Source: Fervidobacterium sp. UBA5837 (GTDB lineage: Bacteria; Thermotogota; Thermotogae; Thermotogales; Fervidobacteriaceae). From it: DNA of 9,433 nt. The notes under the pieces were generated by a model. It was given only the letters and a program-made list of their open reading frames with translations. It did no database searches and was not told where the DNA came from. Below are positions 1-7,271 of the stretch, one piece after another. The number at the start of each line of letters is the position of its first letter. Position 1 is the stretch's first letter. The stretch is taken from the NCBI GenBank assembly GCA_002432805.1, contig DJGV01000013.1, positions 163,495 to 172,927 on the forward strand, written 5' to 3'. A program made the translations under genes and the position numbers.

Positions 1-10
1 GGACTAATCA

Positions 11-15
11 GGAGG
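11..15 (+). promoter_or_regulatory. Ribosome binding site selecting the GTG start at 26
   Basis: GGAGG ends 10 nt before the GTG at 26. The nearer ATG at 18 opens only a short frame that stops after 14 codons, so it is not the start. The long frame supports GTG. The gene before this one lies outside the window. A TAA at 5-7 could be its stop, but that cannot be shown from 25 bases. Confidence 0.6.
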
Positions 16-25
16 CGATGTATAG

Positions 26-2422
26 GTGCCAAACGCCTTTAGTAATTTTTTTGGTAAAATAAAGTCCATTTTCTCAAAGATTAAATTGCCATCTCTAAAG
101 TCGATACATTTCAAAGATATTGCAAAGAAGATCATCGAATTGCCGGTGAGATTGTGGAGAAGGAAGGTACTTTTCTTCATAGTCCTCGGCATTGTAGCTT
201 TCTTGGTAGCACTTCCGTTCCTCATTGGTGGTGACAAGACGGTTGAAACAACTATAACCCAGGGAACAGGGACTGTCCAAAATTTGGTTGTCTCCATACC
301 TATCGGTGCTTTTCCTTATGAAAAGTCTTTTAAGGTGCGTGTGGCATCAAAAGCTTTGTCTGCACAAATTTCAAGTGGTGGTGATTTCGTTAGTGAAATT
401 TATGAGCTAATACCAAGTGATGGAAGATACAACATGGCGACACTTCCTATCAATGTAAAGTACTATTTTCCTTCGAATCTTGTCGGTAGTAACGATTCAA
501 ATGCAATTGCATTTGCGAGTATAAGTAGTGATGGGAAGGTTCACAACATAATTCCAGGTAGTAGTATCGGTAAAGACGATAAAGGATATTACGTTGATGC
601 AAACTTTTTTGTCGTGCCAAAACTAATTGGGGTAGTTTCTACACCGGGCCAAGTTCTGCAAACTGGAGTAAGGTTAGCGCACGATTTTACATCCGCAAAG
701 CCCGCATTGCTGATAGTGCCTGGTAGTGATGCAAATTTTTCTGGCTATTTTACATCAGCTAAGGTAACCGGTATCTCACTTTGGCAAAGTGTTTTTTCAG
801 ACAGATCAATTTACGTTTACGAATATCCACTGACCAAAACTAGGTCTTTCAATTATACTGAAGCGGTAAGAAAGTTCAAGGAGGCTAACCCTGTTCCAAG
901 CGAGATCATATTCGAATCGGAACGATTAGCGCAAGAATTGATCCAACATAAAGAAACGCAGTTCGATATACTTACCCATGAAATCGGTGGCCTCATAGTT
1001 TATTATTGTTTATCTACCCACCCAGAGATCAAGAATGTAAGAAAGGTAGCGTACGTATCTGTACCATTCTACGGTACAAATGTTGCTGATCCACGTTTGG
1101 CAACGAACATATACGACTCAAAACCAGATGCAGCAGGCACGCTTTACAATCTTCCAGATAGTATGATGCTGAATTTGCAAAGTTACCTGAAGAGTTACAT
1201 AGAAGCTGTCAATGACTACTACGATGATATTCTGTCGAATTCAGAATTTTTGAATAAGCTCAAATATCTCCCATATCGTACAGATATAAATGTGATGGCT
1301 TATATGGGTAATATGCCGCCACTGTCGATAGACCTTTCATCAAGCCTTCTTGAAAGATTGTACCCGGAGATGATACTTAATATGGGCGATGGTGTTGTAT
1401 CACGCACTGCTGCAAGATTACCTTACATGACTCTCAAGATTTTCAACGGCAGTTGGAATAATTTCTATTCCACTGAGCAGTTCATACAGGAAGTTAAGAC
1501 ATTTTTCAATTACGAGATACCTGAAGTACCGACGTACAAAGATGATACATTCACAGAAACGGTAAAGAGTGATGCAGAAAAAATATTCGAAAGTTTTATG
1601 TCCTCTGGTAGTGCGGAGCAGTTCCACGTTCAAGAATGGAAAATCGATGATAATCCACATGTAACGTTTATCCAGTCGTACAGATATCCAGGAACACAAA
1701 TTGCAGTTTACGGTAATGTGGTGTATACCGCTGATTCGAATGGCCTGTACGTAGGTGGAGTAAAGGTATGGGAAGAATCTATCAACAATCTTAAAGAGAC
1801 TGTCGATGGTATCAGTTATGGTACACAGACTAAAGCATTCTACCGAAAGTTAGCTGATACTACATCGTACACTCAAGTACCTGCAGACGACTATTTGGCT
1901 ACAAAGGATTTTGCAATATTTGCAAAGCCAAGAGCAAGCAACTATGTCGATTTCGTAGATGAGAATGGTAATCTCATCGTTAGTCTGATGGGAATATATG
2001 GCAGCGTGATCTACGATGGAAGTGAGATAATTTTCTTGACTAACAGAGAGTTGTATCGCTACTATTATGGTATAAAGTACACAGCACCAATCGGATTGAA
2101 TCAAACATATGACATGACTTATGCGATAGTGATTGACGATTACGTACTTGCTGTGACAAGGGCATATGGATTATTACTCTTCGATCGAAGTGGGAAGTAT
2201 GCGTACACCGGTGAGGGATGGATCGGTAACTTGGGCATGTACAAGTCTGGTAAGTATGTTGTAGCAGTCGGTGATGGATTCATAACACTTATAGATTTTG
2301 AGAATAGAAACATCGATAGAATTGTAGAAAGCGTTTCAGGTACAGTCTACGACGCAGCAGTTTGGGAGAATAATCTTTATCTCATGACAAGTAACGGTGT
2401 ACTTGTCTACAAAATTGGATAA
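26..2422 (+). CDS. Membrane-anchored protein with degenerate alpha/beta-hydrolase domain and C-terminal beta-propeller
   Basis: I do not recognise this 798-residue protein as a named gene. Residues 1-47 are short, basic and rich in Phe/Lys. Residues 48-68 form one hydrophobic segment, so it reads as a signal anchor with the bulk outside the cytoplasm. Residues about 72-205 look like a beta-sandwich resembling ZU5 domains (VSIPIGAF, then YELIPSDGRY). Residues about 224-500 follow the lipase-like alpha/beta-hydrolase pattern: strand LLIVPG (228-233), nucleophile elbow THEIGG (317-322) and the acid loop GDGVV with D455. The usual nucleophile Ser is Glu319, and Trp477 (GSWNNF) sits where the catalytic His is expected, so hydrolysis is doubtful. 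Residues about 545-798 are repeated beta-strand units, probably a propeller of five or six blades. The GTG start follows GGAGG by 10 nt. A role in binding envelope material is inference only. Confidence 0.85.
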   Translation: MPNAFSNFFGKIKSIFSKIKLPSLKSIHFKDIAKKIIELPVRLWRRKVLFFIVLGIVAFLVALPFLIGGDKTVETTITQGTGTVQNLVVSIPIGAFPYEKSFKVRVASKALSAQISSGGDFVSEIYELIPSDGRYNMATLPINVKYYFPSNLVGSNDSNAIAFASISSDGKVHNIIPGSSIGKDDKGYYVDANFFVVPKLIGVVSTPGQVLQTGVRLAHDFTSAKPALLIVPGSDANFSGYFTSAKVTGISLWQSVFSDRSIYVYEYPLTKTRSFNYTEAVRKFKEANPVPSEIIFESERLAQELIQHKETQFDILTHEIGGLIVYYCLSTHPEIKNVRKVAYVSVPFYGTNVADPRLATNIYDSKPDAAGTLYNLPDSMMLNLQSYLKSYIEAVNDYYDDILSNSEFLNKLKYLPYRTDINVMAYMGNMPPLSIDLSSSLLERLYPEMILNMGDGVVSRTAARLPYMTLKIFNGSWNNFYSTEQFIQEVKTFFNYEIPEVPTYKDDTFTETVKSDAEKIFESFMSSGSAEQFHVQEWKIDDNPHVTFIQSYRYPGTQIAVYGNVVYTADSNGLYVGGVKVWEESINNLKETVDGISYGTQTKAFYRKLADTTSYTQVPADDYLATKDFAIFAKPRASNYVDFVDENGNLIVSLMGIYGSVIYDGSEIIFLTNRELYRYYYGIKYTAPIGLNQTYDMTYAIVIDDYVLAVTRAYGLLLFDRSGKYAYTGEGWIGNLGMYKSGKYVVAVGDGFITLIDFENRNIDRIVESVSGTVYDAAVWENNLYLMTSNGVLVYKIG

Positions 2423-2423
2423 A

Positions 2424-2450
2424 TCTGATAAGTTTGATAAGTTTGATAAG
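2424..2450 (+). repeat. 9-bp tandem repeat, three copies, carrying in-frame stop codons
   Basis: Three consecutive units (TCTGATAAG, TTTGATAAG, TTTGATAAG) fill the gap just after the stop codon of the upstream gene. Each unit contains TGATAA, and the period is a multiple of three. The frame of the upstream gene therefore meets its own TAA (2420) and then TGA TAA three more times, seven in-frame stops within 30 bases. Replication slippage is the simplest origin. A benefit as backup termination is speculation. Confidence 0.85.
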
Positions 2451-2453
2451 TAG

Positions 2454-2460
2454 AAGGAGG
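2454..2460 (+). promoter_or_regulatory. Ribosome binding site selecting the ATG start at 2467
   Basis: AAGGAGG lies 6 nt before the ATG at 2467, an ideal spacing. This argues against the in-frame TTG at 2434, which lies inside the tandem repeat and would make the ribosome binding site part of the coding region. Confidence 0.85.
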
Positions 2461-2466
2461 CATAGT

Positions 2467-3099
2467 ATGATACATCTTTTCTTAGCACATTTCGTAGCAG
2501 ACCATGGTTTTACAGACAACACAAAGATTAGGAGTTACAAAGGCAATAAGCTCATAGGGCACATCATCTGGTCAGTACTTGCGTTCTTGGCATTCACATT
2601 TGATACTTTGTTGAATTCCACGAAAGGACTGACGGTACTATTGATAATGGTAGCTGTTCACATCTTAGGTGATGTGTTGAGAGTACGGTTGAACGATGCA
2701 GGTTCGATTGAAAAGATACACATACTAGAGTTGGTCTTGGCAACAGTTGCATTGGTTTTGAACTTGTTCGTTGCAGATTTGCTTGCCTATTCATTTATCT
2801 CAAAAGAATTTGCAATCTATTTACTTGGTATGGCTGTAGTCACAATGGCTGTCACATATATCTTCAGGAATTTTTATCCCGGAGATAGCGAATACAACGA
2901 CTTGGATGGTATATCCGAAAGATTGGCATTTTTCGTCTTCTTTTTGGCAAACAACTATCTTTTTGCATTTTTGTCTCTGGCATTGGGCTATCTATACAGA
3001 TTGTGGAAGGTAAAGAAGTTCTCACACACCTGGTGGATTAGTCCACTTGCAGGAGTTGTAATCACAGTTATCTGGCGATTTATCATATTTTTTCGATAA
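2467..3099 (+). CDS. DUF3307-like integral membrane protein
   Basis: This 210-residue hydrophobic protein has no known biochemical function. Its N-terminus, with H8 and D12 in LAHFVADHGF, then K20 and K25, then H32 in GHIIWS, matches the conserved start of the DUF3307 family (His-x3-Asp, Lys, His). A second cluster, H65 and D69 in AVHILGDVLR followed by EKIHIL with H85, matches the family's second half. These polar residues next to membrane segments suggest a metal or small-molecule site in the membrane, which is inference. Hydrophobic segments lie near residues 30-48, 55-70, 86-110, 115-133, 152-178 and 190-208. It starts 44 bp after the upstream gene and ends 63 bp before pheT, so co-transcription with both is likely. 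The family assignment is from motif memory. Confidence 0.75.
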   Translation: MIHLFLAHFVADHGFTDNTKIRSYKGNKLIGHIIWSVLAFLAFTFDTLLNSTKGLTVLLIMVAVHILGDVLRVRLNDAGSIEKIHILELVLATVALVLNLFVADLLAYSFISKEFAIYLLGMAVVTMAVTYIFRNFYPGDSEYNDLDGISERLAFFVFFLANNYLFAFLSLALGYLYRLWKVKKFSHTWWISPLAGVVITVIWRFIIFFR

Positions 3100-3147
3100 T
3101 TTGGGTAATTACGCTATTTTCAAGAGTGCTGAAAAGAGTATTGAAAT

Positions 3148-3154
3148 GGAGGTG
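3148..3154 (+). promoter_or_regulatory. Ribosome binding site of pheT
   Basis: GGAGGTG lies 8 nt before the GTG at 3163. The N-terminus that results, MRVSLEWLNEY, is the typical start of PheT proteins, so the GTG start is well supported. Confidence 0.8.
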
Positions 3155-3162
3155 CCCTAAAA

Positions 3163-5505
3163 GTGCGAGTTTCTTTAGAGTGGTTGAACGAGTACATACC
3201 TGTAAGCAAGGAAGATGTGTTAGAAAAATTGCCAAAATTGGGTGTAGATATCGATGAAAATGGGCCTGCGTTTCTTGTATCTGGACCAATTGTTTTTGGT
3301 AGGATCGAAGATGTGGAAAAGCATCCGCAAGCTGATAAACTCGTCGTATGTAAGGTGAACATAGGTGGAGAATATCGAACGATATTGACTGCAGATACAT
3401 CGGTACAAAGCGGTAAGTATGTGTGCGTTGCACTGGAAGGCGCTAGATTAGCCAACGGCGTCGAAATCCACAATCGAGATATGAGAGGTATCGTATCGGA
3501 AGGTATGATGTGCTCTTTGGAAGAATTAGGCTTGACTGAAAAGAGTGATTATGTATACACAACAGATGAGGAATTGCCGCTTGGCAGAGATGTTGTGGAG
3601 ATGTTCAGGTTGAATGATTGGTACTTCGATACCGAAATCACCCCAAACAGGCCAGACTGCTTATCTTATTTTGGGATTGCACGAGAATTATCGGCTGGTT
3701 TGGGCAAGAAATTGAAATTCCCAGTGCCGCAGGCAAGTAAGAGGATAAATGATAAGATAGAAATTCGCATCGAAACTGACGGATGTTGGAGATACACTGC
3801 AAGGGTGATTAAAAATGTGAAGATTGCAGAAAGTCCACTCTGGTTGCAAAGAAGATTAGTTGCATCTGGTTTGAGACCAATAAATAACGTCGTTGACATA
3901 ACGAATTACGTCATGCTCGAGACAGGGCATCCTATCCATGCTTTTGATTTATCAAAGGTAGCTGGCAAGATAGTCGTGAGAGACGCAAACAAGGGCGAGC
4001 GATTGTTATTACTCGATGGAAAAGAGTACGAATTCTCCGGTGGTGAGGTGCTAATAACGGACGGTGAGAAGATTTTAGCACTTGGTGGCATCATGGGTGG
4101 TGAGGATTCTGGCATTTCGAATGATACAACGGATATACTCTTGGAAGTAGCAATGTTCGACCCCGTGCGTATAAGGCATACCTCGAGAAGGCTTGGCCTG
4201 TCTTCAGACGCATCTTACAGATTTGAACGTGGCGTTGATTATGATAACAACGTGTACGTAATTGAAAGACTATCAGAACTTATCGAAAAGTTCGCGGGCG
4301 GAATGCCTTCAGCAGAGATTATCGATAATTATCCAAGAATAATAGATCAGCGAAAGATTTTTGTGTCAAAACATCTACCAAAAAGGGTACTTGGAATAGA
4401 TGTAAAGCACATTGGTGAATACATAGAACCACTTGGTTTTGAGGTGGAAGAAGCGAGAGATGGTTACTATGTTTACGTTCCATCTTTCAGATATTTCGAC
4501 GTCTCGATCCCAGAAGATGTGATAGAGGAGGTTGGTAGAATTCATGGATACGACAATTTACATTCCGAACCTCCAAGACTACTTGCTACGGAGCGGGGAC
4601 GCAGTTGGAAACAGAACGTCAGGTACGAAATCAGACAAATCATGATGAGCTTTGGCTACAACGAAGCAAACTCGCTCTCCTTTGCTTCGAGCAAGGTTAT
4701 AGAAAAATTCGATATAAATGGCAGTGGAGTTGGCGTTGTTAATCCCATTGTCTCGGAATTCGATAGGATGAGACCATCGTTGTTGTATGGTTTACTCGAC
4801 TCTCTATCTTACAATTACAAAAGGCAGATGAAAGATGTAAAGCTGTTTGAAATTGCGAAGTGCTTTGGAATGAATGATGGGAAGCCATTTGAGCAAGAAG
4901 CGCTTACTTTTGTCGCTACGGGACGTGAGTCTGTAAAAGATTATACAGACAAGAGAGCTGTATCTTTCTACACATTCAAGAGTGCACTTGACGAGATACT
5001 GGAACGGTACAATGTAAAGTGCATATACGAACCTTTTGATAAGAAGGGCTTTGTACCAACTCGCTGTGCGAAAATCGTATGCGACAGTGAGATGATTGGT
5101 TTCATCGGCATGTTGGACGTTGATTTTGTAGACAAGATGTACGATGTAAAAGATGAAGTGTACGCAGCAGAAATTTACCTTGAGAAGATTTACGAGGCAT
5201 CGAAACGTCAAAGGGCGTACAAGCCACTTTCATCGTTCCCGTACATTAGAAGAGATGTTTCGTACATAATACCAGTAGGTTTTGCAATATCAAAATTACT
5301 CGATGTATACAGAGAAAATCCCATTGTGGAAGAGGTTGGAATCGACGATATATATGAAAAAGTTGGCGATAATCAATATAGCGTGACAGTTTATGCGAAG
5401 TTTAGGAACGCTGAGCGCACGCTGAGCGATGAGGAAGTTGACCTTTCAATTGAAGATATAAAAAGATGTATAAAGGAAAGGTACAACATCAATCCAAGAT
5501 TCTAG
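3163..5505 (+). CDS. pheT: Phenylalanine--tRNA ligase beta subunit
   Basis: The 780-residue protein is full length for bacterial PheT, which pairs with PheS as an alpha2-beta2 enzyme charging tRNA-Phe with phenylalanine in the cytoplasm. Domains in order: N-terminal B1 (about 1-40); EMAP/OB-type tRNA-binding domain (about 41-150, GPIVFGRIEDVEKHPQADKL); B3/B4 editing domain that clears mischarged Tyr (about 205-370, with GHPIHAFD at 255-262 and RRLGLSSDASYRFERGVD at 342-359); B5 (about 395-470), whose acidic stretch D446, E451, D452, E455, E456 precedes GRIHGYDN; a catalytic-like B6/B7 core (about 480-680); and a C-terminal ferredoxin-fold anticodon-binding domain (about 688-780, FPYIRRDVSYIIP). 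No motif looks damaged. pheS is not next to it on either side in this window, although many bacteria have pheS directly upstream. It is flanked by a DUF3307 gene and a nitroreductase gene. Confidence 0.98.
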   Translation: MRVSLEWLNEYIPVSKEDVLEKLPKLGVDIDENGPAFLVSGPIVFGRIEDVEKHPQADKLVVCKVNIGGEYRTILTADTSVQSGKYVCVALEGARLANGVEIHNRDMRGIVSEGMMCSLEELGLTEKSDYVYTTDEELPLGRDVVEMFRLNDWYFDTEITPNRPDCLSYFGIARELSAGLGKKLKFPVPQASKRINDKIEIRIETDGCWRYTARVIKNVKIAESPLWLQRRLVASGLRPINNVVDITNYVMLETGHPIHAFDLSKVAGKIVVRDANKGERLLLLDGKEYEFSGGEVLITDGEKILALGGIMGGEDSGISNDTTDILLEVAMFDPVRIRHTSRRLGLSSDASYRFERGVDYDNNVYVIERLSELIEKFAGGMPSAEIIDNYPRIIDQRKIFVSKHLPKRVLGIDVKHIGEYIEPLGFEVEEARDGYYVYVPSFRYFDVSIPEDVIEEVGRIHGYDNLHSEPPRLLATERGRSWKQNVRYEIRQIMMSFGYNEANSLSFASSKVIEKFDINGSGVGVVNPIVSEFDRMRPSLLYGLLDSLSYNYKRQMKDVKLFEIAKCFGMNDGKPFEQEALTFVATGRESVKDYTDKRAVSFYTFKSALDEILERYNVKCIYEPFDKKGFVPTRCAKIVCDSEMIGFIGMLDVDFVDKMYDVKDEVYAAEIYLEKIYEASKRQRAYKPLSSFPYIRRDVSYIIPVGFAISKLLDVYRENPIVEEVGIDDIYEKVGDNQYSVTVYAKFRNAERTLSDEEVDLSIEDIKRCIKERYNINPRF

Positions 5506-5533
5506 TCTTTGAAATTCTCGAAATGTGCTGATG

Positions 5534-5540
5534 AAGGGGG
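5534..5540 (+). promoter_or_regulatory. Ribosome binding site selecting the ATG start at 5549
   Basis: The purine run AAGGGGG lies 8 nt before the ATG at 5549. In-frame GTG (5525) and ATG (5531) codons lie upstream of or against this run and have no ribosome binding site of their own. The GTG at 5543 is only 2 nt after it. ATG 5549 is the best start. Confidence 0.7.
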
Positions 5541-5548
5541 AAGTGTTC

Positions 5549-6313
5549 ATGGATGAGTATTCAATGGACGAAATAAAAAGGGGTAGAATGATTCTCAAAT
5601 CTGATTGGGAAATTGTGGATAACTTCAAGAGTGATCAAAAAAAGGGTGTTCTGGTACCACCATTTGAAAAGCCTTATCCAGAGAATGCATCGTTGATATC
5701 GCTACCAGTTGCTAAGGATTTGAGCGAAAAGAGTGTTGGCAAGGCTATAGTGGATAGAATGAGCAGGCGCAAATTTACAGACGAACCTATCACGTTGGAA
5801 GAACTGTCTTTCCTTCTCTGGGCCACTCAAGGTGTGAAAAGGGTTGGGAAGGTGGCAACGTTAAGAACTGTACCATCAGCGGGTGCTCGTCACCCATTTG
5901 AGACTTATCTGTACGTAAGGAAAGTGGAAGGCCTAAACGAAGCCATATATCGTTATCTTCCGCTTGAACATGCTTTGATTCTTCAAAAGGCCGATAGATA
6001 TCTACGAGAACAGCTCATCAGAGCAACGCTGGATCAAGTTTTCATAGGCGATGCAGCAGTTGTCTTCATCTGGGCGGCAATACCTTATCGAACTGAGTGG
6101 CGTTACGGGCCAGTCTCACACAAGGTAATTCTGATAGATGCAGGGCACGTGTGCGAGAATTTATATCTGTCATGTGAATCAATTAATTTAGGTACCTGTG
6201 CAGTAGCTGCATATTCTCAAAAGCAGATGGATGAATTTGTTGGCATAGATGGTGAGGATGAATTTGTCGTTTACCTTGCACCAGTTGGGAAAGTGCCACC
6301 GCAGGTGATCTGA
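5549..6313 (+). CDS. SagB-type nitroreductase-family flavoprotein
   Basis: The 254-residue protein has the FMN-dependent nitroreductase fold in its SagB-type branch. Evidence: the FMN phosphate-binding segment RMSRRKF (70-76), the LSFLLWATQGV helix (86-96), VPSAGARHPFETYL (108-121), the YRY segment (134-136), RYGPVSHKVILIDAGHVCENLYLSCE (185-210) and the closing YLAPVGKVP. SagB enzymes are best known as dehydrogenases oxidising azolines in peptide natural products, but many relatives stand alone as NAD(P)H oxidoreductases of unknown substrate. No YcaO cyclodehydratase, precursor peptide or radical SAM gene lies nearby, so a stand-alone redox role is more likely. No signal peptide or membrane segment is seen, so it should be cytoplasmic. 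It starts 43 bp after pheT and ends 52 bp before a transporter gene. The substrate cannot be told. Confidence 0.9.
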   Translation: MDEYSMDEIKRGRMILKSDWEIVDNFKSDQKKGVLVPPFEKPYPENASLISLPVAKDLSEKSVGKAIVDRMSRRKFTDEPITLEELSFLLWATQGVKRVGKVATLRTVPSAGARHPFETYLYVRKVEGLNEAIYRYLPLEHALILQKADRYLREQLIRATLDQVFIGDAAVVFIWAAIPYRTEWRYGPVSHKVILIDAGHVCENLYLSCESINLGTCAVAAYSQKQMDEFVGIDGEDEFVVYLAPVGKVPPQVI

Positions 6314-6325
6314 ATTATCTGAATT
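6308..6325 (+). repeat. 9-bp tandem duplication spanning the nitroreductase stop codon
   Basis: ATCTGAATT occurs twice back to back. The first copy contains the TGA stop of the nitroreductase gene (6311-6313) and the second repeats a TGA in the same frame (6320-6322). The unit length and position resemble the repeat after the gene ending at 2422, although the unit sequence differs. Confidence 0.7.
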
Positions 6326-6365
6326 GTTATGTTATGGCCCGATAATCGAGGAGGTCGTTAAATAG

Positions 6366-7271
6366 ATGAAAGATGATAAAAATAAAATCAATGATTCCAA
6401 GGCTTCTAAAGATGCGACAAAGAAATCGACGGCAGTCTTTTGGCTCTTGGTATTAACGTTTTTTTGGGGTTTGACGTTTCCGATTCAGAAGCTCGTCCTT
6501 ACAGAAGAAGTATCTCCTTTTTTGTATAGTGCGATCCGATTTTGGATCGCAACTTTTTTATCGGCAATCATTTTTAGAAAATCAGATTGGATGCGCGGTA
6601 CTATACTTGGTGTCATCATGGCAATCGCATTTGCCACTCAAACTTGGGGGCTGACGTTAACGACATCGACGAAGAGTGGATTCATAACGTCACTTTACAT
6701 AGTCATAGTTCCGTTCTTTTCGTACTTCATTGAAAAAGAAAAGCCAAGGTTACTCCAAGTCATAGGTTTCATAGGTGCGCTAGTTGGCATGTATTTACTA
6801 AGTGGGGGCATTAGCGGTTTCAACTTCGGTGATTTTCTGACGATGATCTGTGGCATTTGCTATGCACTCCATGTAGTTTTAATTACGACATTTTCCAAGA
6901 AGACAAGCGAATACAAATTACTTACACCACAATTTCTAACAGTCGCAATTTTGAACACGATGTTCAATTTCATTTACCCAAGCGGTACTTGGACATTTAC
7001 GTTTCCTGCTTTGGGAGTAGCCGCATTTACAGCAATTACCGCCACAGTAGTGGCAATTATCATACAAGCTAAATACCAAAAAGTTGTTGGAAGCAACGTA
7101 TCTGCATTGATTTTTGTTGGAGAACCGATCTTTTCGATGTTGCTTTCAATGTTATTACTCGGCGAGAGGTTATCAATCATTCAAGCAATCGGTGCTCTGT
7201 TGATGAGCATTTCCATCGTGCTTGGAATCTTGCAGACTAGTAGACTTGTACAGACAGATACAATTAATTAG
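6366..7271 (+). CDS. EamA-family (DMT superfamily) membrane transporter
   Basis: The 301-residue protein has about ten hydrophobic segments in two repeated halves, the layout of EamA/DrugMetabolite transporters. Family-like segments are FWGLTFPIQKLVL near the first helix, TKSGFITSLYIVIVPFFSYF in the first half, and FVGEPIFSMLLSMLLLGERLSIIQAIGALLM in the second half. The first 22 residues are highly charged (Lys/Asp) and cytoplasmic, which is longer than usual before helix 1. Relatives export amino acids, metabolites or drugs, and substrate cannot be read from sequence. The ATG start is preceded by GAGGAGGT (6348-6355) with 10 nt spacing. It follows the nitroreductase gene by 52 bp, so they may be co-transcribed. 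A terminator-like hairpin lies inside its early coding region and is listed separately. Confidence 0.92.
   Translation: MKDDKNKINDSKASKDATKKSTAVFWLLVLTFFWGLTFPIQKLVLTEEVSPFLYSAIRFWIATFLSAIIFRKSDWMRGTILGVIMAIAFATQTWGLTLTTSTKSGFITSLYIVIVPFFSYFIEKEKPRLLQVIGFIGALVGMYLLSGGISGFNFGDFLTMICGICYALHVVLITTFSKKTSEYKLLTPQFLTVAILNTMFNFIYPSGTWTFTFPALGVAAFTAITATVVAIIIQAKYQKVVGSNVSALIFVGEPIFSMLLSMLLLGERLSIIQAIGALLMSISIVLGILQTSRLVQTDTIN
6530..6559 (+). terminator. Terminator-like hairpin inside the EamA coding region
   Basis: A perfect 8-bp inverted repeat, TGCGATCC (6530-6537) and GGATCGCA (6544-6551), encloses a 6-nt loop. After two bases comes a run of six T (6554-6559). This is the shape of a Rho-independent terminator read on the + strand, about 165 bp into the gene. 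The codons encode ordinary transporter residues (SAIRFWIATFLS), so the structure may be chance. Whether it ends transcription is unknown. Confidence 0.4.

Noticed and set aside
2434..2466. Upstream in-frame TTG start for the DUF3307-like gene, adding 11 residues
   Set aside because: The extension is encoded by the tandem repeat and the ribosome binding site itself. ATG 2467 has an ideal AAGGAGG at 6 nt.
3095..3100. GATAAT as a -10 box for pheT
   Set aside because: No -35 match lies at 16-18 nt, and the match overlaps the DUF3307 stop codon in AT-rich sequence.
3117..3135. Small inverted repeat TTTTC...GAAAA before pheT as an attenuator or terminator
   Set aside because: The 5-bp AT-rich stem with a 9-nt loop and no T-run is too weak, and no T-box or leader peptide is visible.
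3083..3473. Two overlapping minus-strand open frames of about 116 residues over the 5' part of pheT
   Set aside because: They lie opposite a certain gene, show no recognisable motif and have no ribosome binding site that I can see.
4804..5211. Minus-strand open frame of 135 residues inside pheT
   Set aside because: It is antisense to well-conserved pheT domains, has low-complexity, Cys/Phe-rich composition and no family resemblance.
5525..5548. GTG 5525 or ATG 5531 as start of the nitroreductase gene
   Set aside because: They lie before or within the purine-rich ribosome binding site. ATG 5549 has the right spacing.
6857..7072. Plus-strand 71-residue open frame inside the EamA gene
   Set aside because: It is out of frame within a clear transporter gene, with no supporting start signal.
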